From NCBI GenBank assembly GCA_033557465.1, contig CM066032.1:58874955-58938954 (forward strand): DNA of 64,000 bases. Direction: 5' to 3'. Under the pieces are notes generated by a model that was not told the origin of the DNA, searched no databases, and worked only from the letters and a program-made list of their open reading frames with translations. Shown one piece after another: positions 43,325-53,404 of this stretch (positions are counted from its first letter, which is position 1; every line of letters begins with the position of its first letter). Source of the stretch: Ichthyophis bannanicus. Taxonomy: Eukaryota > Chordata > Amphibia > Gymnophiona > Ichthyophiidae. Both the position numbers and the translations under genes were made by a program.

Positions 43325-43735
43325 TGGTAGAGTGGGAAGCGATGAAGGATTCAAGTAAATGGAGCTCACTCTGAGTAGAAGGATGTTACCAGTGGTGTGC
43401 CCCAGGGATCTGTCCTTGGTTCAATTCTTTTTAACATTTTTGTTAGTGATATTGTGGAAGGGCTGTTTCGCAAGTTTGACCTCTTTGCAGATGATATCAA
43501 AATCTGCAATTCAGTAGACACCTTGGAAGGAGTAGATAACATGAGGAGGGATTTAGCTAAGCTCGAAGAATGGTTGAAAATTTGTAAAGTTGAGATTTAA
43601 CACTAAAAAATGCAGGGTCATGCATTTGGGCTGCAAAACTCTATGGGAGTGGTTCAGTATAGGGGGTGAAGTATTTCTGTCCATGAAAGAAGAGCAGGAC
43701 CTGGACATGATTGTTTCTGATAAAGTGGCTAAACA
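43325..43735 (+). repeat. CR1 RT fragment, plus strand
   Basis: [24 protein letters not shown] coding, FADDIKIC (both aspartates kept), NMRRDLAKLEEW, then after a frameshift FNTKKCRVMHLGC and DLDMIVSDKVAKQ. It is nearly the same subfamily as 61015-62840. The fragment stops abruptly where the Penelope-like sequence starts. Confidence 0.87.
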
Positions 43736-44420
43736 GGTTTGTGGGTTAGCTTACATTGGCAAGACCCGTCGCCCATTTAAAGTATGTTTAATTGAACATC
43801 GTAGCAGGCTTCTTCATATGGTTGAAGTCTATTGCAACATTCTTTTTCAGACCTGCGATGTTTAGCTATTGACCATGTTGATCCTTCCAGACATCAAGAT
43901 GATGTAGACAAACTTCTTATTCGTAAGGAATAACAATGGCTTTTTTTCTACAAGCACTTGAGCCTTCAGGAATTTAACGAGTCCATCAGTTGGAGAGCTT
44001 GTTTATAATTATTTTGTTCCTATTGGTCAAATTTTTTATATTTCCTCCTATTGGTCAATCTTTGACCTTTTTTGAAGACCTGGCATTTGATTGGCTGCTT
44101 TTTAATTGATGTCATATTCTTTATTTTATAAAGTGCATGACTGGCGTTTTTGCCGGTTTTATGAATGGGCTGAGTGAGAAGCTGTTTCTTTTTTGTTACT
44201 TACCTCCTTTTATATCTTCATTAAGCTATGTGAGTATCATTTCTGAACATTCTTTTTCCGGTAGTACTTTTGTATTAACATTATTTTGAGAGGTCAACAT
44301 CATGATTTGTTTTCAGACTTGTCTGACCGGGCTAAGTAATCCTGCTCCTCCCTGATGAAGTGTCCATGCAAAACACCCAATGTTGGAGTTTGGACTTTGG
44401 AATGAGTCCACTTCTGATTT
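43736..44420 (+). mobile_element. Penelope-like element 3' remnant with GIY-YIG endonuclease
   Basis: Penelope-like retroelements pair an RT with a C-terminal GIY-YIG nuclease. Here CGLAYIGKTRRPFKVCLIEH (43738-43797) is the nuclease start, followed after a frameshift by LAIDHVDPSRH and KLLIRKE, then WLFFYKHLSLQEFNES and a stop near 44007. A non-coding tail runs to about 44420 and contains CCTGATGAAGTGTCCATGC. The RT part is absent and the start is fused to a CR1 fragment. Confidence 0.75.
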
Positions 44421-44707
44421 GATTACACAGCAGCTGCTTCGTTCTTAGAGCATTGAAGTTTGACTCTGGATCGATGTTAGCTTTGACTTGACCACACTCT
44501 GTTAAAGTTATGTTGGAGCTTTTTTTGCCTGTTCATGATTCTTTATTGTTCATAAACATGTTGATACTCTCAGGTTAAAAGAGGTTTTTGATAACCGCTG
44601 ATGTTGCGCTGCCTCCTCTGTTCAGTATAAAGGGGAGGTCAGCATTTCACATAGAGCTCTTTATGCTTTTCAACTCTGGGAATACAACTGAGGTCTTTTT
44701 CCTCTTA
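44421..44707. other. Unassigned DNA
   Basis: AT-rich sequence, possibly further 3' sequence of the Penelope-like remnant. No gene seen. Confidence 0.35.
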
Positions 44708-44783
44708 TGGGTCTGTTTACTAAATGGCAGTAGCGGACTCCATACGATATCAGAGCCGCGGCCCCACTGATTTCAGCTGTCTT
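44708..44783. mobile_element. Half of a palindromic MITE
   Basis: GGGTCTGTTTACTAAATGGC, then ATACGATATCAGAGCCGCGG and CCCCACTGATTTCAG match the left arm of 27325-27452. The right arm is missing. Confidence 0.65.
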
Positions 44784-44799
44784 CAGATTTTATGGGGTC

Positions 44800-45300
44800 A
44801 GTTTCGTACTTGGGTAGGTCTCTTTTTGAACACTATCTTTGGAAACCCAACAGGTACTTGAGACCTGGAATGACCACTGTTATAAACAGGATATTGGTCT
44901 TGATGGACACTTGCTCTGACCCAGTATAGCATATATTATGTTCTTATGTGAGGGTGGGAAGTGTTGTTTTTGTGAAGATATGAGGTGCAATGTTGGTGCT
45001 GTTGAGCTCCTCTTGTTTGGCACATTTACTGAATCTCCTACTGCAAATGTCTCTGCACGCCACTGTTAAGACTAATTGGAGTAAATATGTTTTTCCAGAG
45101 CTTAATTATGCATTAAGTGAAAACCATTATTAAAATGGATTGAGGGAAATCCACTGCCAATCTTCATGATGAACAGCATGGAATCAGTCTGTCTACCTTT
45201 TGGGATCCTGCCAGTTACTTTTGACTTTGATTAGCCACCATTGGAAACAGGATACTGGGCTGATGGACCTTTGGTCTGTTCCAGTATGGCAAAACCTATT
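44800..45300 (+). repeat. Two CR1 3' ends, plus strand
   Basis: 44815-44946 ends TTGCTCTGACCCAGTATAGC and TTATGTTCTTATG. 45040-45300 contains AAACCATTATTAAAATGGAT, GGAAATCCACTGCC, TTGGAAACAGGATACTGGGC and TCCAGTATGGC. Both are 3' UTR pieces without coding, from separate insertions. Confidence 0.75.
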
Positions 45301-45815
45301 TAAACTCAGGTCATTTGCATGGCAGTCAAGAGACCTGTCCTGAGGGTTCAGCAGTACTTAGGCAGCATACTTTGAAGATAAGTGGCTGTGATAACATGCT
45401 TCCTGGAATCAATTAAGTGGCAATCTAATCTCTTTGAGTCCAAAGCACTGATTTCAAATTCATCTAACAGTGCATGAAACACTTTATTTCCCTCTACAGT
45501 CCTCCACTGTACCAGCTGAGATGATAAAATTTGCATGTCACCTTTCCGCATCAGTCATAATGGCTTATAGAGTTCTGGAGACCAGACCTAATATATTTTG
45601 GCATAGTTTCTGCAGCTCAGAAACCAGGCAAAGAACAAGGGCAAGAGGACACTTGGAGTTCTTTGGACAGGCTCTACGTTATTTATATCAGGGGTCTCAA
45701 GTGCTCGGGGGTGCTGCTGAATACCCGTTCAGCAGCATTTACACAATTTACAGGTCTGTAAACTGTATAAATGTCTTTGCAGTATTGGGCCCTTGGTTTC
45801 CTGTTGATTTGCTAA
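45301..45815. other. Mostly unassigned DNA
   Basis: An ORF on the minus strand at 45348-45551 has no recognisable domain. About 45690-45790 resembles the inside of the GGGCCC-ended elements (TTTACACAATTTACAGG, TATTGGGCCC). Nothing further supported. Confidence 0.4.
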
Positions 45816-46164
45816 GGGGCCCTTTTATTTAAGTGCACTAACGGTTAACACATGCTTTAACACAGTACTTATTCCCATGTTAACTGCTCATCACGTGATA
45901 GGGAGGATGGGCAAGTAATAGGTGGGAATGGGCATGGACAACACATTGCAGTTTATTGCAGTTAGCATTCAATAGGTGGCAGTGTGTTGACCCGTGGTAA
46001 TTGCAAATACCCTTAACACATGGCAAGAGACTTTTCAGAGTGCTAAGTTCCAGGAAGCTGCTCTGAAAAATTAGCGCGGGGTGGTTGCACTTAATGGTGC
46101 GGTCCGTTTTCCTCCTAACATGCGGTATGTGCAAAAATTTACCATGCGTTAGTAAAAGGGCCCA
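45816..46164. mobile_element. 349-bp Harbinger-like MITE
   Basis: Starts GGGGCCCTTTTATTTAAG and ends with the inverse TTAGTAAAAGGGCCCA, flanked by TAA at 45813-45815 and 46165-46167. The inside has TTAACACATG and CATGTTAACTG inverted words. No transposase. Confidence 0.72.
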
Positions 46165-46297
46165 TAAATCTTCAAACCTCAGCATCAGACTGGGATCATT
46201 TGATCTGCCTGCATTAAAAGATTGGTGCCGCTAAGAATTTCAACTGAACTGATTTAAACATGACTTTCCAAGAAAGCTGGTTAACTTACCTTCTTAC

Positions 46298-46465
46298 CCT
46301 TGGTTAAACTTAATGTTGTCATGGTAAATTCAGCTCCTGGCTTCTCTGCAATTATCTTTATGTGAAAAGGGCCATGCTTAGCCTCACCACGTGCTGGCCA
46401 AAAATTGGAGTATGACTGTGGATCAAACATATACATGCAGATATCAGGCAGGTGAAAAAGCAAAA
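46298..46465 (-). CDS. Candidate host exon A: protein tyrosine phosphatase-like domain
   Basis: On the minus strand a strong acceptor (TTCCCTTCTCTTCTATAG) ends just above 46465, and a donor GTAAGAAGGTAAG follows 46298. The 168-bp exon has two bases, 55 codons and one base, so it enters and leaves in phase 1, which fits exon B (entering phase 1). It reads LPDICMYMFDPQSYSNFWP, then ARGEAKHGPFHIKIIAEKPG and FTMTTLSLTK. The W-P, then G, then G-P-F-x-I/V pattern is that of PTP domains between the start of the core and the WPD region, where receptor PTPs have YWP...G...G. The Asn-Phe before W-P and the low match elsewhere suggest a divergent D2. Gene not assigned. Confidence 0.5.
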
Positions 46466-46894
46466 CTATAGAAGAGAAGGGAATTCAGATCATTATAATC
46501 AGAGATAGAACAAGTCTTTCTTTCTGATACAGCAAATTCCTTTTGCTTGTCTGGGCTTCCTGGTCTCTGTTGGGTTACAGTACTAGAGGATATCTGCCTG
46601 CAGTGGAGGAGTAACCTAGTAAGTAGAGAACCAGGGTTCGAATCTCATTACTACTCCTTGTGATCTAGAGCAAGTTACTTAGCCTTCTATTATCCAAAGT
46701 ACAAAATTAGATTGTAAGCGCTCTACCTATTCCAGAGGCAGCCCAAGGGGATTTATTTAGACAGTTTTGTATATCATCTCATCCTTCAATCAAAGTGGTC
46801 AACAACACAATTGTAGGTATACATTTAACAGGAAAACGCGGCCTCATTTGCATAATGTTAACATGCGCTAACTTTTACTAAACATGCCTCTTAA
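46466..46894 (+). repeat. Intronic DNA with a decayed SINE
   Basis: 46600-46830 resembles the tRNA-derived SINE: GGAGGAGTAACCTAGTAAG head, GGGTTCGAATCTCATT B-box region, GAGCAAGTTACTTAGCC and CTTCAATCAAAGTGGTC (tail in inverse order). 46835-46894 ends TTTACTAAACATGCCTCTTA, a lone right end of a Harbinger-type element. Confidence 0.6.
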
Positions 46895-47320
46895 TGCGTG
46901 TCTGGAAAAAGAAAGACTACCAGATTTCTACATTATTATACTCCAGTGCCAACCGCCAGGTACATTAGGAAGTACTACAAACACTGCCCATTTAGAACCC
47001 ATAGCAAACAGCACTACCTAGACTCACAAAGCACCAAACCCTACCTATCAAAGGCAACACTGCAAATATTAACCCAATACATCTCAGAGAATACCAATAT
47101 ATCTCCTACTGGGGAAAGAGAACAAGTGGCACTATCAAATAGAAACTACATTAACAGAATACCTCAGCTCGGTTACACATGCAGAACATGGACCGTCACC
47201 ACACAAAGAACAAGGGATGACAATTTAGAAATGTATTTATTTAACAGGTTTTTTTTATACTACTTTATTATTTAGTCAAAGCAGTTTGCATTGTAACTTA
47301 AACTTGGTAATGTACATTAA
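46895..47320 (+). other. Unassigned dispersed-looking sequence
   Basis: An A/C-rich block with AACAGAATACCTCAGCTCGG, CACATGCAGAACATGGACC and CACACAAAGAACAAGGGATG. Similar words (AACAGAATACCTGGCCTTGG) occur at about 10030, so it may be an element fragment of unknown class. No supported protein: the 125-codon frame shows no known motif. Confidence 0.4.
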
Positions 47321-47329
47321 AAAGGGACA

Positions 47330-47460
47330 TTGATAACTTGGATTCTTCTGAGAAAATGGAGGGTTAAGTGATTTGCCCAAGGCATGCTAGTGGGAACTGA
47401 ACACTGATCTCTTGGTTCACAAGGCAGTGTGCTAACTATTAGGCTACTCTAGGAAGACAA
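47330..47460 (-). repeat. SINE-related fragment
   Basis: GGAGGGTTAAGTGATTTGCC, TGGGAACTGAACACTGATC and CTAACTATTAGGCTACTCT are the reverse of the SINE body and tRNA-like head seen at 21604-21899. Confidence 0.6.
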
Positions 47461-47560
47461 CAATTAAACTGGGAACCCCAAAAGCCAAACTTGGAATATA
47501 CAACAACACTGGCGAAATAAAACTATATTTAATTTCCTTTTGCACTTAATATAACACAAA

Positions 47561-47688
47561 GGGGCTTGTTTACAAAGCCGCGGTAGCGGTTTGCGATCGT
47601 AATCGGAGCCGCGGCCCCATTGATTTCAATGGGGCCGCGGCTGCGATCGCGATCGCGAACCACTACCGCGGCTTTGTAAACAAGCCCC
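47561..47688. mobile_element. 128-bp palindromic MITE, second copy
   Basis: Starts GGGGCTTGTTTACAAAGCCG, ends with the inverse CGGCTTTGTAAACAAGCCCC. Arms meet near 47626 (ATTGATTTCAAT). Flanked by AAA on both sides. It lies in A/T-rich unassigned DNA and is the better preserved of the two complete copies. Confidence 0.85.
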
Positions 47689-47689
47689 A

Positions 47690-47805
47690 AAGACATTAGC
47701 GATGCACATTTCCTAGAGCTGATATATTCAAGTTAATAAATTCAAAATAAAAAACTATTTTTCTACCTTTTGTTGCTTGGGCATTTTATTTTTCAGTTGC
47801 AATTA
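47690..47805 (+). repeat. Pyrimidine-rich dispersed repeat, fragment
   Basis: CAAGTTAATAAATTCAAAAT, AACTATTTTTCTACCTTTTG and TTGGGCATTTTATTTTTCAG correspond to the start of the repeat at 10620 and to the inverse of 60480-60560. Confidence 0.6.
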
Positions 47806-48038
47806 ACATAAGAACATAAGATATGCCATCCTGGGTCAGACCAAGGTCCATCAAGCCCAGTATCCTGTTTCCAACAGTGGTCAATCTAGGTCACAAGTAC
47901 CTAGCAGTTTCCCCAAAAGACACAGGTTCCACAATGCTTGTACTGGGACAAGCAGTGGATTTCCCAGATCCCCTTTAATAATGCTTTATGGACCTTTCCT
48001 CCAGGAACTTGTCCAAACCTTTTTTAAACCCAGCTACA

Positions 48039-49278
48039 CTAACAGCTTTTACTACATCCTCCAGTAGCAAATTCAAAAGTTTGATTACACGTTGAGAGAA
48101 AAAAATATTTTCTCTTATTAGTCTTAAATAGATTACTCTGTAGCTTCATTGCATGTCCCCTAGTCTTTCTATATTTTGATGGCATAAACAATCGATCTAC
48201 ATTTACCCGTTCCACTCCATTCATTAATTTATAGACTTCTATCATATCTCCCTTCAGCCGTCTCTTTTCCAGGTTAAAGAGCCCTAACCTTTTTAGCTTC
48301 TCTTCATAGGAGTATCCTTCCATCCCCTTTACCATTTTGGTGGCTCTTCTCTGTACCTTTTCTAATAACATTATATCCTTTTTAAGATACGGTGACCAGA
48401 ACTGCACACAATAATCAAGGTGTGGTCGCACCATGGAACAATACAGAGGCATTATAATATCCTTTGTTTTATTCTCCATTTCTTTCCTTATGGTACCTAG
48501 AATTCTATTTACTCTCTTGGCCGCCGCTGCACACTGGCAGAGGGTTTTAACATGTTATCCACGATGACGCCTAAATCTTTTTCCTGGGTGATGGTTCCTA
48601 ATGTGTAACCTTGCATCGTGTAACATTGTTTGGGTATTTCTTTCCTAGGTGCATAACTTTGCACTTGTCCACATTAAATTTCATCTGCAATTTGGATGCC
48701 CAGTCTTCCAATTTATCAAGATCCTCTTGCAATTTTCCACAAACCTCATGGGTTTTAACAACTTTGAATAGTTTTGTGTCATCTGCAAATTTGATAACCT
48801 CACTCGTTATTCCCATTTCCAAGTCATTTATGAATATGTTAAAAAGCAGCGGACCCAGCACAGATCCCTGGGGTACTCTACTATTCACCTTTCTCCATTG
48901 GGAAAATTGACCATTTAGACCTACCCTCTGCTTTCTATCTTTTAACCAGTTCCTGATCCACAATAGTACACTGCCTTCTGTCCCATGACTTTTTAGTTTT
49001 GCCAAACGTTTCTCAAAGGCTTTCTGAAAGTCCAGATATACTATATCAACCGACTCACCTTTCTCTACCTGTTTATTCACACCTTCAAAAAAACATTACA
49101 GATTAGTAAGATAAGATCTTCCTTGTCTAAAGCCATGTTGGCTGTCTCCCATTAAGCCATGACAATCTACATATTGAGTAATTTTGTTCATTACCGGTAC
49201 TGACGTTAGGCTCACCAGTCTGTAGTTTCCTGGATAATCCCTGGAACCCTTTTTAAAAACTGGCATTACACTGGCCAT
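48039..49278 (-). pseudogene. CR1 ORF2 RT (broken)
   Basis: [88 protein letters not shown]. Shortened by deletions near 49015 and 49185 and by frameshifts near 48540 and 49085. Both motif C aspartates remain. Confidence 0.87.
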
Positions 49279-49324
49279 CCTCCAATCTTCAGGTATTAAT
49301 GATTTTAATGCTAGTTCACAGATT

Positions 49325-49405
49325 CACAGGTACACTACCAAAAAACTGCCTCCAGTTTTGCAACTGATTCCTATAGATTTTGGGGTGCTGAATCCAGGAA
49401 AAATA
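49325..49405. repeat. Left terminal inverted repeat of the unclassified transposon
   Basis: Pairs with 52060-52152. Shared words in order: CACAGGTACACTA, ACTGCCTC, GATT, GCTGAATCCA. About three quarters identical by eye. Confidence 0.8.
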
Positions 49406-49828
49406 GCCAAAATGTTCCATCACGTCACGTTTTCTTGCAAAATTAGATTTCTTACCCATATAAGGAATGTTCACATAATTTCTTTTTAGCCGACTGCAGT
49501 TTATTTTCTTGGCCCAAAATAGAGGTTGTAATGGTTAACTAACTAGAAACACTCCCTCATGATATTTTAGAGTGTTTTGTATTCATTTTATACATTAACA
49601 GGACAATTGGGAGGCGGGGGTCTAAATCCAGTACTCGCGCTGGCGCATGTTCTTTCCTGTTCGCCTCGCTTCGTTCGCTCGCTCAAACACGGTGGTTGCG
49701 ACATGAACGTTCCTGTCAAATTTCAGTTTCTTGCAAGTTCATTATTACCTTTTGTTTGCTCAGTCGTAATCCAGCTTTATTCCGAAGTGGTTCACTACAG
49801 TTGTCGTTTGCAGTGCTGTGTATTTGTG

Positions 49829-51556
49829 ATGGCTCACAGAGCCAGAGGTTGCGTCAACTCTCCGGACAGTTTTTGTTTTATTTGTGGGGAATATACCGTG
49901 AAAAAGCGGCAGAGGAACATTTCTGCATTTATTTAAAAAGTATATTTCGCCTATTTCGGTTTGAAGTTAGGCGATCAAGACAAACCGTGGGCTCCTCACA
50001 AAGTGTGCAAGACATGTGAGGAAGATCTACGCTTATGGATGAAAGGTAAAAAACAAGCATTTCGTTTCGGAATACCTATGATGTGGCGTGAACAAAGAGA
50101 CCACAGCAGTGACTACTATTTTTGCTCTTGCATTGTGAAGGGATACAACTTAAAAAATAAGAACGTAATAAATTACCCCAACCTTCCCTCAGCAATTAGG
50201 CCTATGCCTCATAGCAACGAAGTACCTGTGCCTGAACCACCAAAATCTTTGGATCATATTTGTGTGGACGGTTCTGATCATGATGAGACTCATCAGATGG
50301 CTTTTCCCGATGAGTCCAGTACTTCCGAGTTTGAAATTGAACCAGATCCGAAACCTGAACTTTTCTCTCAAGCTGAATTAAATGATTTAGTCCGGGATTT
50401 AGGACTCCCAAAAGATGCTGCCCAACTGCTAGGTTCTCGGCTTAAACAGAAAAATCTATTGTCACCAGGAACAACTTTTTATTGGTACCGCAACCGCGAG
50501 ACACAATTTTTGAAGTATTTCAGCAAAGAGGAAGATTTGGTATTTTGCAACGATATATACGGAGTGATGGAAAAGTTTAAACTCAAGTATGATCCTGCTG
50601 AATGGCGGCTGTTCATTGATTCATCAAAAGACAGCATAAAAGGTGTTCTTCTTCATAATGGCAACACATTCGCTTCAGATCCTATTGCTCACTCTGTTAT
50701 TCTCCAAGAAAAATACGAGAATTTGGCCCTGATTCTTCAGAAGATTCGTTATGATGAGCATAAGTGGATGATTTGTGGAGACTTTAAAATTCTATCCATG
50801 CTATTAGGGCAGCAATCCGGTTTCACCAAATATCCCTGCTTCCTTTGCTTGTGGGATAGCCGGGCCCGTGACCTACACTGGGGGAAAAAAGACTGGCCAA
50901 TTCGGGAGTATTTGAGACCCGGTGAGAAAAATGTTCTTCATGAGAGCTTGGTACCTCGTGATAAAATTCTATTACCACCTCTCCACATTAAGTTGTGTCT
51001 CATTAAGCAATTCATCAAGTCCCTTCCAAAAGATGGTGAGTGCTTTCGGTACCTTTGCTCAAAGTTCCCCCGACTTTCTGAAGCAAAGCTAAAGGAAGGA
51101 GTGTTTGTTGGCCCTGATATAAGGAAACTCATTTCAGATGGAGCATTCGCTGAAACGATGTCTGAGAAGGAAAAAGAAGCCTGGGATTCCTTCAAGGATG
51201 TTGTTCTCAAATTCTTGGGGAACAGGCGGGATGAGAACTATAAGGATATTGTTGCCAGGATGCTCAATGCCTTCAAAGAACAAGGCTGTAACATGAGCCT
51301 GAAAGTCCATTTCTTGCACTCCCATGTGAACTACTTTCCCGAAAACTTGGGGGCGTACAGTGAAGAACAAGGTGAAAGGTTTCACCAGGACATCAAGGAC
51401 GCAGAGAGAAGGTACCAAGGAAGATGGAACACCACTATGATGGCTGATTTCTGCTGGTTGCTGCTGCGGGAAACCCCAGATGAAAAATACGCCAAGCAGC
51501 GCACCAAGAAAAGCATTCGGGGGAAGAAGAAACGGGCCCACCAGGAGATTAATTGA
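49829..51556 (+). pseudogene. Putative transposase of the unclassified element (one in-frame stop)
   Basis: A single frame of about 575 codons from ATG 49829 to 51556, broken only by TAA 49934-49936. The N-terminus opens MAHRARGCVNSPDSFCFICG and, past the stop, has KVCKTCEEDL, giving two C-x2-C pairs suited to a zinc-binding DNA-recognition domain. Numbered from 49961, candidate catalytic acids are D220 (LFIDSSKD), D274 (MICGDFKI) and a glutamate in YSEEQGERFHQD (468-472). After the second D come CFLC (293-296) and HFLHSH (450-455), like the C-x2-C and H-x-H insert conserved in hAT, MuDR, P, Kolobok and related DDE transposases. The C-terminus is basic (RTKKSIRGKKKRAHQ). I infer a DDE transposase. 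A polyadenylation-like AATAAA lies near 51620. Confidence 0.65.
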
Positions 51557-52059
51557 CCCAAGAATGACTTTAAAATCTAATCTTTGTTGACAAATATCGT
51601 GTTTTTACTAAACTTTGAAATAAAAATTTGCTAGTTATTACCAGTGTCGGATCTCATTTATTAGAATTTTATTTTCACACCATCGGGTGTTTGTCTTCAT
51701 GTATTGCAATGGTGCGGTTTGCGTTTTCTATTCTTACATACATACCTGTACAACATTTTTTGCACATTTCTTTGCTTTGTGTCTAACCTCGCTCTTATAT
51801 GCTCAATGTTTGTGCACATGTATGTGGCTGTTTTAAGTGCAGACAATTTTGCTACCATCACAGTGTGTTTTGTTGACATTACTCTATTCTTATGTGCTGC
51901 CTTGTTACAATTTTCTTTATTCTTATTTGAATAACTACTAAACAATTAGTATAAAGAATTCATCCAAGAAACTTTTATCTCGATCGCACTCAATCTGAAA
52001 CGTTCACCTCAAACTGCTAACCCAATGTAGCAAAAAATCTGTACGTGATGGAGCAAATT

Positions 52060-52152
52060 GGTTACCAGATTTGGATTCAGCGCACCAAAAAATGTAAAAA
52101 TCAATCGAAACATTAGAGGCAGTTTAAAAAAATTTTTTTTAGTGTACCTGTG
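52060..52152. repeat. Right terminal inverted repeat of the unclassified transposon
   Basis: Inverse partner of 49325-49405, ending TAGTGTACCTGTG. It has an extra TTTTTTTAAA segment absent from the left end. Confidence 0.8.
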
Positions 52153-52332
52153 TCACAAATAGTAGGTCTGCAATCTCATATTTTAGTTCTTTCAACACCC
52201 TTGGATGTATACCATCTTGTCCAGGTGATTTGCTACTCTTCAGTTTATCAAATAGTTGTAACATATATTCCTGGGGTATTGATATTTCTTTCAATTCTTC
52301 TGCAGCATCTCCTTTAAATACTATTTCAGTTT

Positions 52333-52540
52333 TCTATACTGCCTTATCCTTCAATCAAAGCAGTTTTGCTGAGGCAACTGAGGGTTGAGTGGCTTGCCCA
52401 AGGCCACAAGGAGTGCCTATAGGACTGGAAACCCCAGTCTTTCTGGCCTGAGATTGCTGTCCCCATGTGGGACTTGAACCTCTGGCTTGATTGGCCTGCA
52501 GTACCATGTCCTAACCATTAGGCCACTCCTCCCTTCCTCA
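52333..52540 (-). mobile_element. tRNA-derived SINE, minus strand, inside the CR1
   Basis: On the plus strand it begins with the LINE-like tail in reverse (CTGCCTTATCCTTCAATCAA), then GGCTTGCCCAAGGCCACAAG, GACTTGAACC (B-box inverse) and ACCATTAGGCCACTCCTCC (A-box inverse). The tail half is shortened relative to 21604-21899. Confidence 0.78.
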
Positions 52541-53395
52541 GTAGAGACCAAAACAAAGAATTCATTCAGTCTCTCCACTATGGCCTTGTCCCCTCTTAGT
52601 GTCCCTTTTACCCCACTATCATCTAATGGTCCAACTGACTCTTTCAAAATTTTTTTTGCTACAAATGTACTTGAAAAAGTCTTTATTATGCGTTTTTTCT
52701 TGTACAGCAAGCTTCTTCTCAAATTCTCTGCCTTATCAATGCCTTGCATCTAACTTGCCAGTGCTTGTGTTTCCAGTTTTTGTCTTTTGGCTCCTTTTTC
52801 CATTACCTAAAAGATGTTTTTTTTTGGCTACAACAGCCTGACCTCACCTTTAAACCATGCTGGCAGTTTTTTGGACTTCCTTCCACTTTTCTTAAAGCGT
52901 GAAATACAGCTGGTCTGGGCTTCCAAGATAATATTTTTAAACACCACCCATGCTTGAAAGAAATCTTTAACCTTTGCAGCTGCTTCTTTTAGTTTTTTTC
53001 TTAACTATTTTCCTCATTTTATCATAGTCTTCCTTTTGAAAAATAAAAGGTAGTACTGTGGATTTCCATGCCATCCTTCTTCCATTTATTAAATCAAACA
53101 TGAACGAACATGCTATGATCACTATTGCCAAGTGGCCCCAACACCCTTAATTTTTGCACCAGGTCTTGTGTTTCACTAAGGACTAGATCCAAAATGGCTT
53201 CCCCTCTGGTCGGTCCAAGAAGCAGTCATTTATTTAATCTAGAAATCTTTTCTCCCTAGCATGTCCTGACCTAGTCAATACTGGAGTAATTGAAATCACC
53301 CATTATTATTACTGTGCTGCAACTTTTGTTAGCTTCCCTGATTTCTTTGAGCATTTCATCCTCCATTTGTTCATTCTGGCCAGACGGTGTCACTT
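52540..53395 (-). pseudogene. CR1 linker and APE endonuclease remnant
   Basis: Minus strand: KESVGPLDDSGVKGTLRGDK and VERLNEFF at 52540-52680, LKKSGRKSKKLPAWF-like linker at about 52850-52900, then LDLVLSDTRDLV-like codons near 53165-53190 and MGDFNYSSID near 53295. The CQTSCISRFKKSG part at 52890-52920 fits CR1. Frame breaks throughout. Confidence 0.75.
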
Positions 53396-53404
53396 TGCTG
53401 CATG

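Larger units (their letters stand above)
49325..52152 (+). mobile_element. DNA transposon of unrecognised family, 2828 bp, about 80-bp inverted repeats
   Basis: Left end CACAGGTACACTACCAAAAA, and right end, inverted, CACAGGTACACTAAAAAAAA. Both continue with ACTGCCTC, GATT, a T-rich stretch and GTG/GCGCTGAATCCA, giving inverted repeats of about 75-80 bp. It interrupts a CR1 whose sequence continues on both sides. The flanks TCACAGAT (49316-49323) and TCACAAAT (52153-52160) suggest an 8-bp duplication with one change, though a shorter TCACA duplication plus a CR1 deletion is also possible. It carries one long gene. I cannot assign it to a named superfamily. Confidence 0.82.
47808..53395 (-). 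mobile_element. CR1 LINE split by an unclassified DNA transposon
   Basis: Same subfamily as 7768-9725. The 3' end at 47808 has TTATGTTCTTATG/GACCCAGGATGGC. Coding runs on the minus strand to 49324, is interrupted by 49325-52152, and continues 52153-53395 through the linker into an endonuclease with MGDFNYSSID near 53300. A SINE (52333-52540) interrupts the second part. The homologous uninterrupted sequence at 9285-9330 shows where the transposon entered. Confidence 0.9.

Noticed and set aside
45348..45551. Small minus-strand ORF as another host exon
   Set aside because: No convincing splice sites in a matching phase and no similarity to a PTP domain; it lies in the presumed intron between exons A and B.
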